A program made the position numbers and the translations under genes. DNA of 47,128 nt, taken from the NCBI GenBank assembly GCA_028284075.1, contig JANQSL010000185.1, positions 1 to 47,128 of the forward strand, given 5' to 3'. Below the pieces are notes generated by a model, which did no database searches, was not told the DNA's origin, and worked only from the letters and a program-made list of their open reading frames with translations. Source of the stretch: Candidatus Sumerlaeia bacterium (GTDB lineage: Bacteria; Sumerlaeota; Sumerlaeia; SLMS01; JAHLLQ01). Below are positions 25,461 through 34,112 of the stretch, piece by piece. Positions within the stretch are counted from its first letter, which is position 1. Every line of letters begins with the position of its first letter.

Positions 25461-27159
25461 CAGGTTCCTTCAGGTGGGGGAGAGAGACGTTCCCGCTTTC
25501 GTCCTTCCACTCAATCTCTCTCCAGCGGAGCACGTTCTTGCCGTCGATCGTGTGGAGGCCGAATAGATATTCGGTACCCTCGAAGAGAATAACACGAAAT
25601 CGAAACCAATCCTGTGGGAGAGACACTGATCGAGGTTCCCAGTTTCTTAACGGGTCGCGGGAGACGAAGATACGATCCGGGTCGTCTGTGTAGAGATAGT
25701 GAAAACCATCACGATGGTCGACATCCATATGCCGGGCTGCCACTGGCAGGTCCAGCGGAACGACACCGGCGTCGGTCCAATACAGGAGCTCATTGGAAAG
25801 GGCTCCGACAACGACAGGGTTTTCGTTCTCGATCTGAACCCCGGACAAAAGAAGAAACCCTCGGCCATAGGTCGTGATCGTGATGGGACGAATCGTGCGG
25901 CGCATTCCATGTTTCCATCCCGTGAAAATTTCCGCCGGACCCCATGTGGGGTTTTTGACAGAGGGCCGCATTTCGGAATAGGCAACAGTCGAAAGGTGCC
26001 CCAGCACTTCCAGGCCATCGGGGTCCATACCTGTGACATAGGCGCTGAGTGCGCCATCGTAGTCCCCCAGGGCCATGCTGTGGAAACCACCGGAAAGCCA
26101 CAGGCCATAGGCGGGTGCGCGCCATGCGACTTCATCCTGCCACAGCGTGACATCGGTCGTTATACGGGTGTCGTGGATCTCACGTTGCATCGTTTTTGAT
26201 GTGTCCGGTTCATCGCAGGCGTACAGATCACGGAGAATGGCAATGACACGGAAGTCCGGGCCGTCGCTGAAGACCTCGTAGTCCTCGATCGACTGATGAG
26301 GATACTCCCATTGCTGGAAACTCCGCTTTTCGTGCAGGAGCCTGAAGTGTCGGCTGCCCAGACTGACTTCACTGTCATCGGGATGAATGAGTTTCGCGGA
26401 TACGGTGTGCGGGCCACCCTCTGCATAGTTTCCCAGCGGCACCCGGATTTCACTCTGCCACAGTGCGCGGGATCCGGAGTCTTCCTCTTCAACAAGACTC
26501 TCGGAAATCTTTTCTCCATTCACGTCCACAACGATACGCGAACCGAGGCAGCGGCGCGCGACGACACGTGGAATGGCGGTAAAGACCTCAAGACTGCGGC
26601 TTGGATCGCGAGGTTCCGCGTGAGAGATTGAAAGTGTCGCCCACGTTGACGCGGCGATAACATCCTCATCCGTCAGGTTGACTGTCGGTTCAATTGCATA
26701 GTCGTCCACAACGACCGTCTGTATACCTTCTTTCGTTCCGATTCCAATCCGAAACACCGATGGGTCGCCCGCAGACCCAATGCGAGAATCGAAGGTCCAT
26801 CGGACATACTCGGGTTTGTCACCACCGCTTGTTTTCCGGACTGGATAGACTTCGCCGGCCGTGGGTTCACTGTAGGCCGTCATCCAGACCAGGACGGGTT
26901 TTTCTGAGGTGATGCGAACCTGAAGTGCGTTGTCCGGTGTATGGGTGGCTGCCGTTTCCGCCTGAAGTTCCACGGAATGGGGTGGCAGGCCGGACACTCC
27001 GACGGGATGGGCTGTGACCTCGACTGTTCTGTCGTCGTGAACAACGCTGTGACGGTTCTCCAAAGCCCGTGCGCTCAGAACGATGTCGTCTTGGGCGGTG
27101 AGGGGGAGTGTCAGGCAGAGTGGAACTGCTGGAAGCGACAGGAAGAGACGCTGGATCAT
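25450..27159 (-). CDS. Secreted protein of unknown function
   Basis: This 569-residue protein has a signal peptide (about 1-22, ending PLTAQ) and no later membrane segment, so it is exported. It is rich in Trp, Tyr and beta-strand-like segments. A first part (about 30-260) resembles beta-sandwich modules, and a later part with 'YSEMRPSVKNPTWGPAEIF', 'TDDPDRIFVSRDPLRNWEP' and 'GTEYLFGLHTIDGKNVLRW' looks like beta-propeller repeats of the sialidase/neuraminidase type, although no clear Asp-box (SxDxGxTW) is seen. It has a GAGG ribosome site four bases before the ATG. It sits 21 bases after the GT-C gene and overlaps the RNase R gene. A carbohydrate-linked role is only a guess. Confidence 0.55.
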   Translation of the reverse strand: MIQRLFLSLPAVPLCLTLPLTAQDDIVLSARALENRHSVVHDDRTVEVTAHPVGVSGLPPHSVELQAETAATHTPDNALQVRITSEKPVLVWMTAYSEPTAGEVYPVRKTSGGDKPEYVRWTFDSRIGSAGDPSVFRIGIGTKEGIQTVVVDDYAIEPTVNLTDEDVIAASTWATLSISHAEPRDPSRSLEVFTAIPRVVARRCLGSRIVVDVNGEKISESLVEEEDSGSRALWQSEIRVPLGNYAEGGPHTVSAKLIHPDDSEVSLGSRHFRLLHEKRSFQQWEYPHQSIEDYEVFSDGPDFRVIAILRDLYACDEPDTSKTMQREIHDTRITTDVTLWQDEVAWRAPAYGLWLSGGFHSMALGDYDGALSAYVTGMDPDGLEVLGHLSTVAYSEMRPSVKNPTWGPAEIFTGWKHGMRRTIRPITITTYGRGFLLLSGVQIENENPVVVGALSNELLYWTDAGVVPLDLPVAARHMDVDHRDGFHYLYTDDPDRIFVSRDPLRNWEPRSVSLPQDWFRFRVILFEGTEYLFGLHTIDGKNVLRWREIEWKDESGNVSLPHLKEPDAT

Positions 27160-27180
27160 GAAGCCTCGTGGTGCGATCAG

Positions 27181-29166
27181 TCAGTTTGGAATGGAGGCCA
27201 GGCGAATTTCGGCAACTCGCCCCGCAGGAGCCGCATCTGACGGCGTTTCCCGTGTCAGGACAAGGAATTCCGCCAGGACCTGCAGATTCTCCCGCGTGAA
27301 GCCGGCAAATCGGCACGGAGGATATGCGCTCAGCCAGTCGATGATATCGGGCAGATATTCGTTCGCTCCCACGTCGCCGAACGGAACAGGTCGTTCAAGT
27401 TCACCGTAGAAATTGATCAGGCGTCCCCATTCGAACTCATTAACAAAGACATGCGTATAGCCTGCCTCACGCAGCCGCGTTGCAAAGTCTGATGAATCCC
27501 TGGAGGCCTTCAGGTCGTCCGCCCAGGGCGGGAGGTCCCATACCGTGTTGTAAATGGAGTCGTCGGGGAACCATCGGCTCCGCGCTTCAAAAAGTAAAAG
27601 CAGCCGGGTGCCCTCATGGTTCTCCCAGGCTGCTTTGTGAACGCTTTCCGGCATGGCGCCGGTTCGTTGCCATGCCTCGCGAACCCAGGGAAGGATGAAC
27701 GTGCCGTTGCTCCACTGGCGAGCCGACGTAAAGGCGAACGCCAATACCAGTAACCCGCAAGCGGCGATACGCAGGCCTTTCATGGGCGCCTTGGAGATCG
27801 TTGTTACTGTGAGTGCTATCGCCATAGCCACCGCCGGAAGGACGAATCGGGCTGGAGCCTGGCCAACGGTCAGCCACGCACAATAGCCTCCGACAATCGA
27901 CACAAGCAACAGGCGGGTTCCCGAGTGGCGAAATCTTGTCAGGGAACTTGCAACAAACAACAGGAGCACGCTGAGATGAGCGCCTCCTCGACCTGTCATC
28001 TCATCAGAAGGACTCAGGGTGAGATTATACCCGAAGACCTGTAGCTGCGAAAATGCTGCAGACCAGTACTCTCTTGCAAGAAGGCTGCGGGGGAGGTGTT
28101 GCGAAACGAGAAACTCGTTTTGTTCCGAGCTCCACCCTTCTGTTTGCCCTGCAAAGGGGTGGAAGGGGTGCCCTCCGACAATCCACGATCTCAGCAACCA
28201 GGGAGCATATCCCGCGATTGCTCCGATGGCGACGAATACGGCTGCAACGACAACCGCTCGTGTTTTTTTCCGCTCACGAATCGTCGCTGCCACAACTCCG
28301 GCAACAACAGGTATAACGACAATCCCAAGTGCCGAGAACTTTATTCCCGCTGCGCTTGATGCAAGAAACCCGGCAAGCATGAGAGACGATTTTCTGTGTG
28401 TTCGTGCACCGGAGAGGGCTCGTTCAACAGCGGCCAGAGCAAACATGGATGTGAGCAGGTCGCTGTTGGAATTCAGGACGCAGTTCCAGACCATGGGATG
28501 CCATGCATAGAGAACTCCTGCAAAACCTCGCCACTGCCGACGGCAGCCCGCCTGGCCGGCCAGCCGGCAACAGAGGCTGGCCCCTGCAAGCACGGAGAAT
28601 AACAGCATCACCTTAAGGCCGGCCGCCTCGATGCCCTGATTCTGGTTTCCAACACCGGCACCGGCATAAAGAAGAAAGGCTCCGGCGGGGAGACGACTGT
28701 AGTAATTTCCCGCCATGTAACCGAACGATTCTCGCAGATGAGTCGTAAGGGGAAGATGATAGCTTAGTACATCGTAGGAGAGTTGGAGGCGAATAACAAC
28801 CGGCGCCATGACAATCAGCGCGCCGGTGATGAGAACCCATGCCGTGATCGAAGAGGGGCGGGCCGGAGGAGAGTTGCTGAGCAACGGCGTTCCGGCTCTG
28901 TGCACACCAATGAAGAGTGAAGCGGGAGCCGTGGCAATCATCAGCCACGATACAGCGCCAGAGATTCCCAGGGTGGATGCAACGGCGAGCAGCGGAATGG
29001 CCGCTGCACAGCCGATTGCGAAACAAACGCTCCACGGGACCGTCGGTTTGCGGCACGATTCCACCACTCGCCACAGCGCAAACCCGTGACAAAGCAAACA
29101 CGCCCCCCAAAGGAGGGCGTGCAGGACTTCAACTAAAGAAGGATCAGCGAACGGCGAAGCCCGCAC
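27181..29166 (-). CDS. Polytopic membrane protein, probable GT-C glycosyltransferase
   Basis: This protein of about 661 residues has many hydrophobic segments over the first ~430 residues and a soluble C-terminus. Near residue 140, 'QLSYDVLSYHLPLTTHLRESFG' matches the first-loop 'D..(S/T)YHLP' signature of lipid-linked sugar transferases of the GT39/GT-C type. No canonical start is obvious: the reading frame is open to 29232, and the GTG at 29166 is used because it removes most of the overlap with the MqnA-like gene (23 bases remain). A short loop close to the C-terminus ('THVFVNEFEWGRLI') resembles the C-terminal domain of other GT-C proteins. It probably builds a surface glycan. This is the second GT-C-like gene in the run. 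Confidence 0.6.
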   Translation of the reverse strand: MRASPFADPSLVEVLHALLWGACLLCHGFALWRVVESCRKPTVPWSVCFAIGCAAAIPLLAVASTLGISGAVSWLMIATAPASLFIGVHRAGTPLLSNSPPARPSSITAWVLITGALIVMAPVVIRLQLSYDVLSYHLPLTTHLRESFGYMAGNYYSRLPAGAFLLYAGAGVGNQNQGIEAAGLKVMLLFSVLAGASLCCRLAGQAGCRRQWRGFAGVLYAWHPMVWNCVLNSNSDLLTSMFALAAVERALSGARTHRKSSLMLAGFLASSAAGIKFSALGIVVIPVVAGVVAATIRERKKTRAVVVAAVFVAIGAIAGYAPWLLRSWIVGGHPFHPFAGQTEGWSSEQNEFLVSQHLPRSLLAREYWSAAFSQLQVFGYNLTLSPSDEMTGRGGAHLSVLLLFVASSLTRFRHSGTRLLLVSIVGGYCAWLTVGQAPARFVLPAVAMAIALTVTTISKAPMKGLRIAACGLLVLAFAFTSARQWSNGTFILPWVREAWQRTGAMPESVHKAAWENHEGTRLLLLFEARSRWFPDDSIYNTVWDLPPWADDLKASRDSSDFATRLREAGYTHVFVNEFEWGRLINFYGELERPVPFGDVGANEYLPDIIDWLSAYPPCRFAGFTRENLQVLAEFLVLTRETPSDAAPAGRVAEIRLASIPN

Positions 29167-30055
29167 CTCCCACCGCCGCAGGCGGTCGATAGGTTTGAAA
29201 CTGCGGGTTCCGGCACAGGCGCACTTTGGCAAGTTCCTGAGCGTAACGGCGCAGGGCCGCTATTTCCGTGGGGCCGCAGTCAGTCTTGAGAAGCTTTTGA
29301 TAAACCAGATCAAGGCCGCTGGCAATTCCAAGACGCTCCTGTTCCTTGCCGACGACCTCTGCAAGGAAGGTCATCGAAGCGCGTGCCGCATCGACGATTT
29401 CCTTTTCCACGCCTCGAAGATCGATGCCGCGACGACAGCCCCAGACGTGCATAACGAAGGGTGCGTTTGTTGTCGAATGCCATGCTCCTCCAAGATCGTA
29501 GACCCATGTGAAGCGTGACTTGTCCGCCAGAAGGGCATTCTCAGCCGTCAGGAGAAATGCATCGTATTCGCTGCCTTCAAAGTCGAACTCGGGTGTCAGT
29601 GGTTCACTGGAGCGTGTGAACTCGGGATGGATTCCAGTCTGGGACGGCAGCAAAATCTCCGCAAGGCTGCGCCCTCCGTAGGACTCGTGATCCGCAAGAA
29701 CTCCACGGATCTCTGTCGGAAGAACCTTCGAGCACAGCAGAAACATATTGGAGGGTCCAACGACTGAAAGACATGAGCCGGGCACCATGCTCAGACGGCC
29801 GACTTTCATGAAATCCCATGCCGGAAGAAGGGCGACATCGATCTCTTCCAGCTGAAACCATTCGCGAACGTCATCGACCGATCCGCGTCGGACAGTCGCC
29901 ATCTTGACGCTTTTATCGATGGCGTACGTGAGCGTCTTGGTCGTGAAGTCCTCAAAGTATCCAAGGCGGACACGATGTCCCGCCCGTCCGGATCCCCCTC
30001 CCCGCGTTCCCGACGGCGCGTCCGTCGAGTCATCCTTGCGGGATCGAAAGGCCAT
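29144..30055 (-). CDS. MqnA-like protein (chorismate dehydratase/periplasmic-binding fold)
   Basis: This 303-residue protein shows the MqnA/MqnD pattern: 'RLGYFEDFTTKTLTYAI' near the start, 'EEIDVALLPAWDFMK', 'LSMVPGSCLSVVGPSNMFLLCSK', 'LADHESYGGRSLAEILL', 'YDAFLLTAENALLA', then 'TWVYDLGGAWHSTTNAPFVMHVW'. MqnA removes water and pyruvate-side groups from chorismate in the futalosine route to menaquinone. No other mqn gene is in the window, and several positions (YFEDF for the usual YLNA) differ, so it may be a paralogue with another small ligand. AAGAGG eight bases before the ATG supports the start at 30055. There is no signal peptide, so it is cytoplasmic. It leads the minus-strand gene run. 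Confidence 0.65.
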   Translation of the reverse strand: MAFRSRKDDSTDAPSGTRGGGSGRAGHRVRLGYFEDFTTKTLTYAIDKSVKMATVRRGSVDDVREWFQLEEIDVALLPAWDFMKVGRLSMVPGSCLSVVGPSNMFLLCSKVLPTEIRGVLADHESYGGRSLAEILLPSQTGIHPEFTRSSEPLTPEFDFEGSEYDAFLLTAENALLADKSRFTWVYDLGGAWHSTTNAPFVMHVWGCRRGIDLRGVEKEIVDAARASMTFLAEVVGKEQERLGIASGLDLVYQKLLKTDCGPTEIAALRRYAQELAKVRLCRNPQFQTYRPPAAVGGAGFAVR

Positions 30056-30453
30056 TCACACGTCCTCTTCCGGCTGACCCGGCTTAGTGTCGTGATTGAC
30101 CACTGAATCCTGAGCAGTCCACCGCGACCAGGCAAGGCTTTCTTCCAGGAGCTTCGTGGAGGTTTGGCATGTCACAAAACCTCTATGCCCCTTGTTTATA
30201 TTACAGCCTTCAATGAAGCGCAAATTCCGCTATTCGCACAGAGAAGCCCTCCTCGCTCTCTTGGTCGGTGATGGCTCCGTTGCTTTTCGATTAATCCTGT
30301 GTGGCCAAACCGTGAGACAGGGCCTGCTTGAGCCGGCCGCGTCTCGGGACGAAGGGCTGTACTCCGCCATTCTCTCCTTGCGGTCTTCGCAACCACCCTG
30401 ACCCATAGCGAACACGCGTTCGCTCAACATTTCGCATCTATTCACAGGCAGGC
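30056..30453. other. Divergent intergenic region before the sugar ABC permeases
   Basis: Nearly 400 bases separate the MqnA-like gene (-) from the first permease (+). I see no credible gene. A TGTAATAT element on the minus strand near 30203-30210 could be a -10 box for the MqnA-like gene, but it has no clear -35 partner. A sugar ABC operon would normally start here with a substrate-binding protein, and none is encoded. Confidence 0.45.
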
Positions 30454-31479
30454 ATGAAACTCCTCTCACAGCGGCGGCATCGGGAAGCGCTGGAAGCCTA
30501 TGCCTACCTGGCCCCGGCCACGCTGGTGCTGCTCGTGTTCTGGTTTGCTCCCGTGATCGTGGCTCTTCTTGTGAGCTTCTTCGACGCCACGGCCCTGGCA
30601 CCCCCCGGCGAGCTGAACTTTGTGGGCATTGCACAGTACAAGCGCGCCCTGCTGAATGACACCGAATTTGTACGGTCCATATGGAACACGATCAACTACT
30701 CAATCTACAGCGTTCCAATTACTCTGGCTCTGTCCCTGCTCGCGGCGATGCTCCTCAATACACAAATCCGGGGCCGTGCATTCTTCCGAACGGTGTTCTT
30801 CCTCCCCTATGTGACGACATGGGTGGCCATCGCTATCGTCTGGAACTACGTCTATCATCGTGAGTTCGGCATCGCAAACTGGCTGCTTACCGTTATTCAA
30901 CAGGCCATGCCGTGGCACACCGGAGACGTTGTGACCTACGCATGGCTGGCTGAACCGCGAGGTGTCTGGGAGATGATGATTTTCGATCCTCTTCGAATTA
31001 CACTGCCTCAGTTGCCTGGTGATGCTGACCAGATCGTTCGCGGGCCGAGTCTGGCGCTCTTCTCCATTGTGATCACTTCCATCTGGCGAGATATCGGCTA
31101 CTTCATGATCATCTTTCTGGCAGGACTGCAAAACATCGATAAATCGAACTACGAAGCCGCTGATATCGACGGCGCGTCACCCTGGCAGAAATTCTGGGGC
31201 ATTACGTTCCCGCTGCTCTCTCCCGTCACGTTTTTCCTGCTTATCATTTCGTGCATCAATGCATTCAAGGAATTCACGCCGATGTTCATCATGACACCTG
31301 ACGGCGGCCCCGATTACGGTACCGCTCCGATGGTGTTTCACATGTACAATGCAGGCTTCACCGGGCAGTGGGAATTGAGCTACGCATCCGCCCTGGCATA
31401 CATACTGACATTCATGATTCTCACGCTGACGGTCCTTCAGAACAAGTTGATCGGCCGCAAGGTGGAGTACGGCACATGA
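30454..31479 (+). CDS. Carbohydrate ABC transporter permease (MalF/UgpA type)
   Basis: This 341-residue inner-membrane permease of the CUT1 family should form half of the channel of a sugar importer. It has six to seven hydrophobic segments, and the EAA loop that contacts the ATPase reads 'NYEAADIDGASPWQKFWGITFPLLSP' in part. After about residue 147 ('WLLTVIQQAMPWHTGDVVTY') a region of roughly 50 residues with few hydrophobic residues enlarges a loop compared with ordinary 290-residue relatives. Its stop overlaps the second permease start (ATGA). No binding protein gene is adjacent. The matching ATPase is probably the UgpC/MsmX-like protein at 36069. The transported sugar is unknown. Confidence 0.88.
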   Translation: MKLLSQRRHREALEAYAYLAPATLVLLVFWFAPVIVALLVSFFDATALAPPGELNFVGIAQYKRALLNDTEFVRSIWNTINYSIYSVPITLALSLLAAMLLNTQIRGRAFFRTVFFLPYVTTWVAIAIVWNYVYHREFGIANWLLTVIQQAMPWHTGDVVTYAWLAEPRGVWEMMIFDPLRITLPQLPGDADQIVRGPSLALFSIVITSIWRDIGYFMIIFLAGLQNIDKSNYEAADIDGASPWQKFWGITFPLLSPVTFFLLIISCINAFKEFTPMFIMTPDGGPDYGTAPMVFHMYNAGFTGQWELSYASALAYILTFMILTLTVLQNKLIGRKVEYGT

Positions 31480-32654
31480 GTGGAATTCAGATTGTCGGGC
31501 TTCTTTTTCTGCTGATCAACGGGGGTTTGTTCTTCGGCTGGCTTGTCCAGCGCATGTCCGGCGACCGTGGCGGCGCCTCTCTCAGAATGACTCGTCTCCT
31601 GGGGATGGCTCTCGTTTACGAAGCTTTGCTGATCGGTGCCGTCTTCATGTTCCTGCCATTCTACTGGATGATTGTCACCTCCTTCAAGGATTCGGAAACC
31701 GCACTCACCTTTCCGCCTGTTTGGACGCCGTCTCGAAACCAGTATCTGTATGAGGATTCTGAAGCCGGCAGAGACATATCAGTTCGCCTGCTGGGCATTC
31801 AGCGCAGCGAGGGCGAGCTTGTTACCGCAGTACCGGAATCGGCGATGGACTTCCGCCGGGTGGACACCGGTGAATTCAGTGTCACGCGCGAAACTCCCGA
31901 CGAGAATGCGCCACGTTATCAAGTCGATCCGACGCAGCTTTCGCAGGATATTGTCATGCGGATCGACGGGCGAAACTTCATGAAGGCCTGGTATGCTCCC
32001 GAAGCCGCAACCCGCGGCAGCGTCAACTTCGGCCGCTATTTCTGGGTGTCTTTCTTTACAGGGATTCTTTCGACGGCGGGCACATTGCTCACAAGTGCAC
32101 TGGCCGCTTTCGCCTTTGCAAAGATGTCCTTTCCCGGGAAAGGACTGTTCTTTTACATCGTGCTTCTGACGATGATGGTACCTGGCCAGGTGTTGCTGAT
32201 TCCCAACTTCCTGACGCTTGGAACACTTGGGTGGCTCGACACCTATCTTGCTCTGATTGTGCCGTTTCTTGCATCGGTCTTCACAATTTTCCTGATGCGT
32301 CAGTTTTTCATGACGATTCCTGACGACCTGTGGGATGCCGCTCAGATCGATGGAACGGGCCGTTTTCGATTCCTCTGGCAGATTGTTGCACCTTTGTCCA
32401 AGCCGGTGTTCATCACTGCAGGTATATTCCTTTTCCTGGGCAACTGGAACGCGTTGCTCTGGCCCCTGATCGTAACGAGTTCTCCGGAAATGCGAACACT
32501 GATGGTGGGGCTTCAGACGTTTAACGAGGAGGCGGGGAGCGAGTTTGAACTCCTCATGGCCGCTTCCACTATGGCCGTTTTGCCTGTCGTCATCCTTTTC
32601 TTCCTGCTCCAGCGTTTCTTCATTCAGGGCATTGCGCGCACCGGACTGAAGTAG
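31476..32654 (+). CDS. Carbohydrate ABC transporter permease (MalG/UgpE type) with large periplasmic insertion
   Basis: This 392-residue permease is the second half of the channel. The C-terminal two-thirds is a normal MalG-type core with the EAA loop 'DDLWDAAQIDGTGRFRFLWQIVAPL' in part and typical membrane spans. Family members are usually near 280 residues. The excess is an extra N-terminal hydrophobic helix (about 5-25) and a polar insert of about 90 residues between the TM1 'FYWMIVTSFK' region and 'FGRYFWVSFF'. That insert lies on the outer side and may be a small extra domain. The true start is the ATG at 31476, overlapping the previous stop; the frame is open for 36 codons upstream, but that stretch is antisense-like noise inside the first permease gene. 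Confidence 0.88.
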   Translation: MSGIQIVGLLFLLINGGLFFGWLVQRMSGDRGGASLRMTRLLGMALVYEALLIGAVFMFLPFYWMIVTSFKDSETALTFPPVWTPSRNQYLYEDSEAGRDISVRLLGIQRSEGELVTAVPESAMDFRRVDTGEFSVTRETPDENAPRYQVDPTQLSQDIVMRIDGRNFMKAWYAPEAATRGSVNFGRYFWVSFFTGILSTAGTLLTSALAAFAFAKMSFPGKGLFFYIVLLTMMVPGQVLLIPNFLTLGTLGWLDTYLALIVPFLASVFTIFLMRQFFMTIPDDLWDAAQIDGTGRFRFLWQIVAPLSKPVFITAGIFLFLGNWNALLWPLIVTSSPEMRTLMVGLQTFNEEAGSEFELLMAASTMAVLPVVILFFLLQRFFIQGIARTGLK

Positions 32655-32667
32655 CCGGCGGATATGC

Positions 32668-32685
32668 CTCACGGATTCCCGTGAG
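32668..32685 (+). terminator. Weak hairpin after the ABC permease genes
   Basis: A 7-bp stem (CTCACGG / CCGTGAG) with a 4-base loop lies 13 bases after the second permease stop. No T-tract follows, so it may be a terminator of limited strength or an mRNA-stabilising hairpin. The rest of 32686-32812 shows nothing recognisable except a 5-bp CCGGT/ACCGG dyad. Confidence 0.35.
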
Positions 32686-32812
32686 CCGGTCACTTCTTAC
32701 CGGAAAGGAGGGACTTGCATTCCGTCAGTTCGAGGTTGTTCCGGCGAGCTGAGTAACCGGGCTCGTTGCATTGATTGATATCTTCAGCCGTTTGGAGAGT
32801 CCTTGACCGTCG

Positions 32813-33862
32813 TTAGAGCAGGCCGACCGATTCCTTCACGGGCAGGGGAGAAGACATGGGCGGAACCGGGGTTTGCGATCCGTCCAGCGGCAGCGTAATA
32901 ACGAAACACGCGCCCCTGATTCCTTCGGGTTCGAGTAGCACAACCCGTCCTCCATGCATTTGCGCACAGGCACGAACCGAAACCAGCCCCAGTCCGTTCC
33001 CGCTTTCCTTTGTTGTAAAAAAGGGATCGAAAACGCGACCCCGATGATTCTCCGGAATTCCCGGCCCGTTATCCTCTACCTCAATTTCCAGCTCATCGTT
33101 CAGGCGCCGTAGTTTCACACGGATTTTTACCCCCTGCTCCGAGGCCTCTGAGGCATTGAGGAACAGGTTTATGAACAATTGTCTCAGAATCGCCGGGTTG
33201 CCGCTCATGGACAGGCTTTCAGGGCCGGCGATAGTATATTCGAACGATTGGCTCCGGTTCTTGATACGAACAACGTCACCGCATTCGCGCAACAGTTCCA
33301 CAACATCAAATGCCTGAAATTCACCGGAAACCGTTTCGCGACCAGTGGAAATAAGACGTCTACTGAGATTCGCCAGTCCGTTACATTGTCTTTCAACCCG
33401 GATAATGGCGTCACGCACATCCGGTGAAGCTGCATCATCGCTTTCCAGGAGGAGCTCCAGTTCCGCACCAATACCCGTCAGCGCGTTGTTGATGTCGTGC
33501 GCTACCGAGGCTGCAAGAATTCCCGCCATCGCTCGCTGTTCTGAGACCAACAACGCCTCCTGATGATGCGTCAGAGCTTCGTTTGCATGACAGATGCGTC
33601 CGAGATATCGCCATGCCACCACGAAAAGGAAGGCGCTCGTCAGGCCGACAAAAAGCAGACCCTTTGCCGATTGAATCTGCTGTATCTGTTTCGGATCCGA
33701 CAATACCGCGGAAACGAATCGGTCTGATAACAGAACGTAGGCTGCTGAAACTGACAGAAATCCGATTGCCAGGATCGCGGCGTTTCTCACAGGCCGGATG
33801 CGGGTTTCCGTGGCATCAGAAACCGCCTGGTACTCCTCAGAATGACCGTCTAAAGAGCTCAT
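32813..33862 (-). CDS. Membrane sensor histidine kinase
   Basis: This 349-residue kinase has two hydrophobic segments (about 28-46 and 69-85), a short linker and a transmitter domain. The phospho-accepting histidine is His122 in 'GILAASVAHDINNALTG'. The ATP-binding region shows 'LFINLFLNASEAS' (N box), 'EDNGPGIPENHRGRVFDPFFTTKESGNGLGL' in part (G1, F, G2) and 'FVITLPLD'. The periplasmic loop is only about 20 residues, so the sensed signal is probably within the membrane or cytoplasmic. There is no receiver domain here and no response regulator next to it, so the partner is elsewhere. It is transcribed away from the aldolase gene, and the intervening 250 bases hold the AGGATA/TATCCT dyad. Confidence 0.88.
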   Translation of the reverse strand: MSSLDGHSEEYQAVSDATETRIRPVRNAAILAIGFLSVSAAYVLLSDRFVSAVLSDPKQIQQIQSAKGLLFVGLTSAFLFVVAWRYLGRICHANEALTHHQEALLVSEQRAMAGILAASVAHDINNALTGIGAELELLLESDDAASPDVRDAIIRVERQCNGLANLSRRLISTGRETVSGEFQAFDVVELLRECGDVVRIKNRSQSFEYTIAGPESLSMSGNPAILRQLFINLFLNASEASEQGVKIRVKLRRLNDELEIEVEDNGPGIPENHRGRVFDPFFTTKESGNGLGLVSVRACAQMHGGRVVLLEPEGIRGACFVITLPLDGSQTPVPPMSSPLPVKESVGLL

Positions 33863-34054
33863 GACTGGCGCCCAGTTTCAAGAAGCCAAAGCGTGAGCGG
33901 GCGGGGAACAAAAGCACAACCGGAATCGACCATAAGTGTAACGCTCACGGCTTCGCAACCGAGCAGGAAGAAGGTCCTTGTAACGGCTGCCGGACGCGAC
34001 AAGGCAGTTCCTCTTGCAATCCGGCCCGCCCAGCCGTAGCTCATGCCAACAAAT

Positions 34055-34071
34055 AGGATAAATAATATCCT
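34055..34071. promoter_or_regulatory. AT-rich dyad, possible operator upstream of the aldolase gene
   Basis: AGGATA and TATCCT form a perfect 6-bp dyad around AATAA, about 42 bases before the aldolase ATG. The core contains TAAATAATAT, which could also act as a -10 region. No matching -35 box is convincing. Role as an operator is inferred from symmetry and position only. Confidence 0.35.
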
Positions 34072-34112
34072 CTGAATCCGATGAAAAATCTCACCCCTCA
34101 GGGAGTACTTAT

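Noticed and set aside
30156..30401. 81-codon plus-strand open frame before the ABC permeases
   Set aside because: No ribosome site, signal or family resemblance, and it does not look like a solute-binding protein.
33859..34044. 61-codon minus-strand open frame directly upstream of the histidine kinase (ATGA overlap)
   Set aside because: The overlap is suggestive, but no ribosome site or recognised protein pattern supports it. It may only be leader sequence.
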